Shown here: positions 1-4,242 of the stretch, piece after piece | Position numbering within the stretch: the stretch's first letter is position 1 | How the letters are laid out: every line of letters starts with the position of its first letter | Assembly: GCA_034658975.1 (NCBI GenBank) | Contig: JAYEGJ010000155.1 | Span: forward strand, 1 to 5,709 | Reading direction: 5' to 3' | DNA: 5,709 nucleotides | From: SZUA-217 sp034658975 | GTDB lineage: Bacteria; Actinomycetota; Acidimicrobiia; Spongiisociales; ZC4RG35 | The notes under the pieces: model-generated | What the model saw: only the letters and a program-made list of their open reading frames with translations | Told to the model about the DNA's origin: nothing | The model's database searches: none | Position numbers and translations under genes: made by a program

Positions 1-314
1 CGGACGGCGAAACCTGGCTACTCGAATTCCCCGACACACAGGTGGACGGCGACGTGGCGTTCGTCGTACTTGGCGAGCAGGACTCCTTGACCGTCATCAG
101 TCGAGACTCGTTGGTGGTTGACCGCCTCATACAAGCCAGCGATAACACCAAGATCACTTTCGACGATGCGGTGCGCCTGGGAATGGCACTCGGCGACACG
201 ATCGACTGGGCCAGAGTCGAGGCCGAGATCGATGTGCGACACAGTCTCGAGCCTGGCCTCGGATTGCCCCAAGTCCTCCGGCGCGTAAGACAGGCGATCG
301 ATTCCAACCTGTGA
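1..314 (+). CDS. C-terminal part of a possible nucleotidyltransferase-like protein (5' end off window)
   Basis: The frame beginning at base 3 is open to the left edge and ends in TGA at 312-314, leaving 103 visible C-terminal residues. No catalytic core is visible. The fragment begins with a short strand-rich piece (TWLLEFPDTQ, then AFVVLGEQDSLTVISRDSL) and continues into helices with the pattern DSLVVDRLIQA...DDAVRLGMAL...IDWARVEAEI. That order, a strand, then a 'preferred locus' motif with Asp-Arg-Leu, then a helix and a 'D-W-x-x-V/I' stretch, resembles from memory the C-terminal part of small nucleotidyltransferase-fold proteins of the DUF6036/AbiEii-like kind, some of which act in toxin-antitoxin pairs. 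This assignment is tentative. The gene runs toward vapC and its stop lies only 3 bases from the vapC stop, so no terminator fits between them. A later GTG (42-44) could be an internal start, but the upstream codons read as normal protein. Confidence 0.6.
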   Translation, partial: DGETWLLEFPDTQVDGDVAFVVLGEQDSLTVISRDSLVVDRLIQASDNTKITFDDAVRLGMALGDTIDWARVEAEIDVRHSLEPGLGLPQVLRRVRQAIDSNL

Positions 315-317
315 GAA

Positions 318-722
318 CTAAGCCGCTTCCAGCGTCAACGGCGAGACGGCGGCGATGTGCTCGAAGTCCGTGTCGGCCGCGAGAAGAGGCACCTTCTGCC
401 CAATCGCAACTGAGGCAACCAGGAGGTCGTTGGTGTTCGCCGGTGTGAAGCCGTTCTGACGGCAGCGCACGTAGAGCTTGGCGGCCGTCTCGTAGTCGAA
501 AAGCGGTCGCACGGGCAGCATCGTGCACCGATTCATGAACGCCCTGATCTCGCTCCTCGCCTCCGAGTCGGGAGCGCCCATGAGAAGCTCCATAATCACC
601 ACGTCCGTTGTGGCAAGAGGTTTCTTCCTGGCGATCAGCTCGTCGACCGACTCGCAGGTCGACGAACCGGTGTCTCTCAGGAACTCGATCCAAGCCGACG
701 TGTCGACGAGTACCGGGGCCAC
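318..722 (-). CDS. vapC: VapC-type toxin, PIN-domain ribonuclease
   Basis: This is a 134-residue PIN-domain protein, the usual size for VapC toxins, which are Mg2+-dependent RNases that cut tRNA or rRNA and are silenced by the partner VapB. The acidic active-site residues are all present: Asp7 in LVDTSAWIEFLRD, Glu45 in VVIMELLMG, Asp99 in NTNDLLVASVAI, and Asp117 (with Asp119) in LLAADTDFEHIA. The toxin therefore looks intact. The start is GTG at 722-720, directly after the TAG stop of vapB. An AGGAG lies 9 bases upstream inside the vapB end, and no ATG lies between, so translational coupling to the antitoxin is likely. The gene ends in TAG at 318-320, facing the convergent gene on its left. 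Family membership is clear from the motifs; the RNA target cannot be told from sequence. Confidence 0.93.
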   Translation of the reverse strand: MAPVLVDTSAWIEFLRDTGSSTCESVDELIARKKPLATTDVVIMELLMGAPDSEARSEIRAFMNRCTMLPVRPLFDYETAAKLYVRCRQNGFTPANTNDLLVASVAIGQKVPLLAADTDFEHIAAVSPLTLEAA

Positions 723-938
723 CTAGCCCCACTCCTGGATCTTCATCTCGCCACGGATCTCATCGAGGTCCCCTTCCCATCCACGACCGCGCATGGCAAG
801 AGCCTCCCGTGTAGTCATCACCCCACCAATCGTCTTGCGCAGAGCGAAGTCGACCGCCTCGCGCTTGGTGCGAAGGCTGTAGCGGTTCATCACCATCTCC
901 ACCAGTTCATCGTCAAGCTCGATATTCGTCCGGGACAT
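723..938 (-). CDS. vapB: VapB-type antitoxin, ribbon-helix-helix
   Basis: Starting at the ATG at 938-936, this is a 71-residue antitoxin. The N-terminus (RTNIELDDEL, residues 3-12) is the beta strand and first helix of a ribbon-helix-helix DNA-binding fold. Residues 23-36 (RTKREAVDFALRKT) match the helix typical of the VapB family PF09957. The C-terminal segment GRGWEGDLDEIR (residues 51-62) is the common toxin-binding tail, which blocks the PIN active site. It should bind VapC, neutralise it, and with it repress their shared promoter. The frame stays open upstream to another ATG at 980-978, with an intermediate ATG at 947-945. I prefer 938 because family members begin at this point and because the extra residues would be encoded by the palindromic operator. 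No Shine-Dalgarno precedes any of these starts, which suggests a leaderless message. Its stop abuts the vapC start. Confidence 0.9.
   Translation of the reverse strand: MSRTNIELDDELVEMVMNRYSLRTKREAVDFALRKTIGGVMTTREALAMRGRGWEGDLDEIRGEMKIQEWG
732..736 (-). promoter_or_regulatory. Ribosome binding site for vapC
   Basis: AGGAG on the minus strand, 9 bases before the GTG at 722, inside the last codons of vapB. It supports the GTG start of vapC, for which no ATG is available nearby, and places toxin initiation within the translated antitoxin gene. Confidence 0.6.
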
Positions 939-966
939 GTACACCATGATACACCATATGGTGTAC
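939..966. promoter_or_regulatory. Probable VapB/VapBC operator: three half-sites
   Basis: Three copies of one 8-base half-site lie directly upstream of the vapB ATG: TACACCAT at 940-947, TACACCAT at 950-957, and its complement ATGGTGTA at 958-965. The last two abut to make a perfect 16-base palindrome (950-965). The outer pair also forms a 9-base inverted repeat (GTACACCAT at 939-947, ATGGTGTAC at 958-966). The two direct copies are exactly 10 bases apart, one helical turn, so bound dimers would stack on one DNA face. Ribbon-helix-helix antitoxins classically bind such repeated short sites in their own promoter, with the toxin as co-repressor. The repeats are seen directly; VapB as the binder is inferred from position. 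Confidence 0.8.
946..951 (-). promoter_or_regulatory. Possible -10 box of a leaderless vapB promoter
   Basis: TATCAT on the minus strand ends 7 bases before the vapB ATG at 938, so transcription would begin at or next to the start codon. The box lies inside the repeated half-sites, so repressor binding would cover it. A convincing -35 is missing: the best match at 17-base spacing is TTTCGT (969-974). This placement is inferred. Confidence 0.4.
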
Positions 967-985
967 AGACGAAAGTGCATGAAGA

Positions 986-1007
986 AACCCCCTCACTTGA
1001 GGGGGTT
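986..1007 (-). terminator. Intrinsic terminator downstream of infA
   Basis: A perfect 9-base-pair stem (986-994 with 999-1007, AACCCCCTC/GAGGGGGTT) closes a 4-base loop. Read on the minus strand, the stem ends in GGGGGTT and runs on into TCTTC, giving a short, interrupted T-rich tail. It begins 24 bases past the infA stop. It would end the transcript carrying UPF0182 and infA, and it shields the vapBC promoter, which starts about 20 bases further on. On the plus strand no T-rich tail follows, so it is probably one-directional. The T-tract is imperfect, so efficiency is uncertain. Confidence 0.7.
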
Positions 1008-1030
1008 CACAAAGCGAAGCCGGGGGCGGG

Positions 1031-1258
1031 CTAGCGGTAGCGCCAGACGATACGACCACGGGTCGGGTCGTAGGTGGACACCTCTACGTCCACGCTGTCG
1101 CCGGGCAGGACGCGGATGCCACGCCCGCGACGCATGCGGCCGGATGGCTTGGCGAGCAGCTGGAATCCGCTCTCCAACTCGACCTCGAAGGTCGAGTCCG
1201 GAAGCATCTTCAAGACGGTGCCCCGCATCCGTACGTATTCGTCAGTGTCTTTGGCCAA
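1031..1258 (-). CDS. infA: Translation initiation factor IF-1, divergent copy
   Basis: A 75-residue protein with the single S1/OB fold of IF-1, which binds the ribosomal A site with IF-2 and IF-3 during initiation. Recognisable IF-1 elements are the MAK start, MRGTVLKMLPDSTFEVELESG (residues 11-31), SGRMR (39-43), IRVLPGD (48-54) and YDPTRGRIVWRYR (63-75). It departs from the usual sequence in the middle: the common AHISGKMR reads AKPSGRMR here, and the following loop (RRGRG, 43-47) is Arg/Gly-rich and one residue longer than in E. coli. The start is TTG (1258-1256); an in-frame TGA at 1264-1262 rules out anything further upstream. AAGGAG lies 10 bases before it. The gene follows UPF0182 by 59 bases and is followed by a hairpin terminator. 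Ordinary infA genes usually sit in a ribosomal-protein cluster, so this may be a second copy. Membership in the family is sure; equivalence to the essential IF-1 is not. Confidence 0.88.
   Translation of the reverse strand: MAKDTDEYVRMRGTVLKMLPDSTFEVELESGFQLLAKPSGRMRRGRGIRVLPGDSVDVEVSTYDPTRGRIVWRYR
1177..1197. repeat. Inverted repeat inside infA
   Basis: Nine perfectly paired bases (1177-1185 with 1189-1197, ACTCGACCT/AGGTCGAGT) around a 3-base loop. In the infA message this would be a stable hairpin about 60 bases after the start codon, over codons for STFEVEL. It may simply follow from GC-rich codons for alternating Glu and Val. Confidence 0.5.
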
Positions 1259-1268
1259 AGTTCAATAA

Positions 1269-1274
1269 CTCCTT
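1269..1274 (-). promoter_or_regulatory. Ribosome binding site for infA
   Basis: AAGGAG on the minus strand, 10 bases before the TTG at 1258. The distance is slightly long but this is the only purine-rich site in the 59-base gap. Together with the in-frame stop at 1262-1264 it fixes TTG as the start. Confidence 0.65.
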
Positions 1275-1317
1275 GATTCACCACCAGCCTAGGGCATAGC
1301 CCCACGCTCTAAGAAGG

Positions 1318-4206
1318 TCAGGTAGGACGGAACGCCGAGGCGTCGGTAGATTCGTTGACGAGTTGTTCGATCTCGCCGAGTATCCGGGCAGCTTCCTCGA
1401 CCCACTGCTGGTAGTCGGCCAGATCCCCTGCACGCAGAGCCGCGTCGGCATTGGCGAACGCCTCGTTGGCGCTTGCTATCAGCTCTTCGAGGTTCGCATC
1501 TCCTGGTGCCGGAGGCTCGACCTCGCCCGCTCCCCCGCCATCGGATTCGCCAAAGACCAACTCGAGGGCCCCGTCGAGCGAATCGGCCCAGCGAACCTTG
1601 TTGCCAAACACCACGGCAACACGACGGAACTCGGGGAAGGCTCCGCCCTCCTCCTCCAAGTAGATCGGCTGGAAGTAGAGGACGGAGTCCTCGATCGGCA
1701 CCACGAAAAGATCACCCAAGATGACAACCGAACCGTCACCGCGCCACAGACTGAGCTGCTGGGATATCTCAGCATCCTGCTCGATGCGCTGACCGACCTG
1801 TTCTGTCCCGTCGACCAGCTTTCCCTGGGGCATTCGATAGTCGATGAGCCGTCCATAGCGGCCGGGCGTCGAATCGGCCACCATGAAGCCCACCATGTTT
1901 CGCTTGTCGAGCGGGTTGAAAGGCTGGAGGAGCAGGTAGGACAGGTCTTCCTCGCCGGGGAGCTCCGTAAGGAGGTAGTAGGGCAGGACTTCACGCAGAA
2001 GCCTGACCGAGGTTTCGCCGAGCACCCGGGAATCACCGATCAGGCTCTCGGAACCGGTCCGGTTGATGGAGGAGGGGTCGGCGGGGAACGACCATGCATC
2101 GTTGCCGCTGAAGAGCTGATTCACGTCGGTGACGTGGTACTCGAGGTAGATCTGGCTTTGCAGCCTGAAGAGATCCTGGGGGTAGCGAAGGTGGTCCTCG
2201 AGGCCTTCAGGCATCGCCGAGATGTCCTCAAAGATCCCCGGATAGGCCGCCGACCACGCCCTGGCGATCGGATCCTGTGAGTCGTGCAGATAGAAGGTGA
2301 CATCGCCGTTGTTGGCGTCGATCACGGCCTTGACCGAGTTGCGGAGATAGTTCGTGCCCAACCCGAGGTCGGAGGTGACGTTGAGCCGTCCCAGCGCCGC
2401 CCGGGTGAGGGGCTGGCTGTAGGGGTAGTACGACGTGGTCGTGTACAGGTCGAGAACCCACTTGATGTTCCCGTCGAGGATCACCGGATAGGGGTCGGCG
2501 TCCGATTCGAGGAACGGAGCAACGTTGTCGACGATCTCACGCACGTTGCGCTCGACCAGCACCCGACTGTCGTCCCTGATCTCCCCCGAGATCAGGAGGT
2601 TGAGATCCCGATACCTGAAGGCAAAGGCGATGCGCTTCCAGATGTTGTCGATATGCACCCCGGCTTCGCCCTCGTACTCGTTGAACTGCGTGCCTTCCGC
2701 AAGCGGGATATCGATCTCTTGGGCCTTCTCGCCGGTCTTGACGATCACCGGTCGGCCCGGCTGATATGTTTCGCCGAAGTAGACGCGGGGCTCTATCAGT
2801 TCGAGTCCCGGCACCGAGGCCACCGGTGGGATGTCCTTGAGCAAGAAACGCGGCTGCCCATCGGACTGCACCACGTTGGCCTGGTTCACCACTGCCCCGA
2901 AGCCGTGGGTGTAGAAGAGACGAGTGTTCTGCCAGTCATCCCGGGGAAGATTGAGCTCTTCGAGTTCACGCACCGCGATCATGACCTGGCGGGGCTCGCC
3001 ATTCTCCGGGTAGCGGTCGGTATCCACTTTGCTCAGGGCGTAGTACGGCTCGAGCTCCTGGAAGTTCTGATAGGTCCGGGGAAGAACCGACGTGCTCCAG
3101 ATGCGGAGGTTGTCGATGGTGAGGGCGTTGGCCTCGATGTCTTCGGCGGTCAACTCATCGGAAGCCGAGAATGGACGTACTTCGATCTCGTCCAGTTGAT
3201 AGGCCGACCTGGTCATCTCCAGGTTGTTAGTGATGTAAGGCATCTCCTTCTGGAGCTGGTTGGGCAGGACGTTGAACCGCTGGATGACCGCCGGGTAGAT
3301 GGTTCCTGCGGCGATGGCGACCACGATCCAGGAGGCTACGGACACTCCGGCCAGAGTCCAGTTCCTCATGAAGATGTTGGCAATGAACAGGGCCGCAGCA
3401 ACCAGGGCGATGATGAGGAGAAGTCGCAGGGCAGGCAGCCTCGCGTTGATGTCTGTGAACCCGGGGCCGAAGAACTTCCCGGCGCTATCTGAGTAGAGGA
3501 GCTCGAACATGTCGAGCCGGTACGCCGCCGCTCTCACCAGAGCGATCACGGCGAGCATCGAGGAAAGGTGGATCTTTGCGCCGCGTGTGCTGGACAACCG
3601 GCGCCCGTCGAATCTGATCCCGCCATTCAGGTAATGGGCGATCGCCACCACCACGATGGCCAGGACCAGGAGGTTGAAGACCCAATCGACCGCCGACTCC
3701 CACAGCGGCAGCCGAAAGACGTAGAAGCCGATGTCGACGTTGAAGATCGGCTCAGCTTGACCAAAGTCCTGATCGTTGATGAAGAGGAAGACCTCATCCC
3801 GCCACGTCGCTACTGCCAGCCCGAGAATCAGCGAAAGGCCGGCGGTAACGATCGTCCGGATTTGGCGGACCCTGGGCTCGATCCATTCCCGAAATCGCTC
3901 GATGAGCTCTTCTTCCTCCGATAAATCGAATGGGGCCCATCGCGGGGACAGCCGATCGACGAGAGCCAGGCTCAGCCAGAGGACGAGGAAGGCAACGCCG
4001 ATGCCGACCACTCCGAGGAGGACCGAGAGGCTCCAGTTACGGACCCAGACGTTTCGGAACCCGATCGAGTCGAACCATAAGAAGTCGGTCCACAGCGTTC
4101 CGGCCGCTGTCAGCAGGAGGTAGATAGCACCAGCGATCGCCAGGATGACCGTGACGGGACGGCGTCGATCAGATCGGTAAGAGTCAGAGGGGACTCGTGT
4201 GAACAT
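1318..4206 (-). CDS. UPF0182 family membrane protein (COG1615)
   Basis: A complete 962-residue protein of family UPF0182 (PF03699), which is of normal length and whose biochemical role is unknown. Seven hydrophobic segments fall near residues 19-40, 58-84, 117-135, 173-193, 213-230, 259-280 and 284-304. The basic stretch RSDRRR before the first suggests a cytoplasmic N-terminus, so the large domain from about 309 would lie outside the membrane. Family landmarks are in order: YITNNLEMTRSAY (324-336), FYTHGFGAVVNQAN (431-444), WVLDLYTTTSYYPYS (583-597), NYLRNSVKAVIDANNGDVTFY (619-639 region), LRYPQDLF (673-680), LLLQPFNP (758-765), and DAEISQQLSLWRGDGSV (811-827). Residues about 888-905 form a Gly/Pro/Glu linker, and 905-950 a helical tail (ANEAFANADAALRAGDLADY) common in the family. 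The start is ATG 4206-4204; there is no clear Shine-Dalgarno, but TAGACT lies 8 bases upstream. The gene follows the coiled-coil gene by 36 bases and precedes infA by 59. No frameshift or missing block is evident. Confidence 0.95.
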   Translation of the reverse strand: MFTRVPSDSYRSDRRRPVTVILAIAGAIYLLLTAAGTLWTDFLWFDSIGFRNVWVRNWSLSVLLGVVGIGVAFLVLWLSLALVDRLSPRWAPFDLSEEEELIERFREWIEPRVRQIRTIVTAGLSLILGLAVATWRDEVFLFINDQDFGQAEPIFNVDIGFYVFRLPLWESAVDWVFNLLVLAIVVVAIAHYLNGGIRFDGRRLSSTRGAKIHLSSMLAVIALVRAAAYRLDMFELLYSDSAGKFFGPGFTDINARLPALRLLLIIALVAAALFIANIFMRNWTLAGVSVASWIVVAIAAGTIYPAVIQRFNVLPNQLQKEMPYITNNLEMTRSAYQLDEIEVRPFSASDELTAEDIEANALTIDNLRIWSTSVLPRTYQNFQELEPYYALSKVDTDRYPENGEPRQVMIAVRELEELNLPRDDWQNTRLFYTHGFGAVVNQANVVQSDGQPRFLLKDIPPVASVPGLELIEPRVYFGETYQPGRPVIVKTGEKAQEIDIPLAEGTQFNEYEGEAGVHIDNIWKRIAFAFRYRDLNLLISGEIRDDSRVLVERNVREIVDNVAPFLESDADPYPVILDGNIKWVLDLYTTTSYYPYSQPLTRAALGRLNVTSDLGLGTNYLRNSVKAVIDANNGDVTFYLHDSQDPIARAWSAAYPGIFEDISAMPEGLEDHLRYPQDLFRLQSQIYLEYHVTDVNQLFSGNDAWSFPADPSSINRTGSESLIGDSRVLGETSVRLLREVLPYYLLTELPGEEDLSYLLLQPFNPLDKRNMVGFMVADSTPGRYGRLIDYRMPQGKLVDGTEQVGQRIEQDAEISQQLSLWRGDGSVVILGDLFVVPIEDSVLYFQPIYLEEEGGAFPEFRRVAVVFGNKVRWADSLDGALELVFGESDGGGAGEVEPPAPGDANLEELIASANEAFANADAALRAGDLADYQQWVEEAARILGEIEQLVNESTDASAFRPT

Positions 4207-4214
4207 TGAACCGG

Positions 4215-4220
4215 AGTCTA
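4215..4220 (-). promoter_or_regulatory. Possible -10 box of a leaderless promoter for UPF0182
   Basis: TAGACT (pattern TANNNT, common in actinobacterial promoters) lies on the minus strand 8 bases before the UPF0182 ATG, in a 36-base gap lacking a Shine-Dalgarno. Transcription would then start at or 1 base before the ATG. No -35 sits at proper spacing. The alternative is read-through from the upstream gene. Confidence 0.3.
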
Positions 4221-4242
4221 AGAGAGGCTCGGGTCAAACAGT

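Noticed and set aside
154..732. A 192-codon minus-strand open frame spanning vapC and the convergent gene
   Set aside because: It overlaps vapC in another frame and has an Arg-rich, low-complexity composition typical of an out-of-frame reading of GC-rich DNA.
939..980. Longer vapB starting at the ATG at 980
   Set aside because: The added residues would be encoded by the palindromic operator, do not match VapB N-termini, and start only 5 bases from the terminator stem.
937..1299. A 120-codon plus-strand open frame over infA and the vapB control region
   Set aside because: Arg/Ser/Pro-rich shadow of infA that would also run through the terminator hairpin; no family resemblance.
1292..1302. 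Possible terminator between UPF0182 and infA (GGGC/GCCC)
   Set aside because: Only a 4-base-pair stem with a 3-base loop and no T-run, too weak to call.
1363..3492. Two long plus-strand open frames (1363-2280 and 2284-3492) opposite UPF0182
   Set aside because: They lie codon-for-codon antisense to the UPF0182 gene and stay open only because TTA, CTA and TCA codons are rare in this GC-rich gene. UPF0182 has clear family motifs throughout, and these frames match nothing I recognise.
4232..4237. TTGACC as the -35 box for the UPF0182 promoter
   Set aside because: It is only 11 bases from TAGACT, too close for a standard promoter; at the proper distance there is no -10 match.
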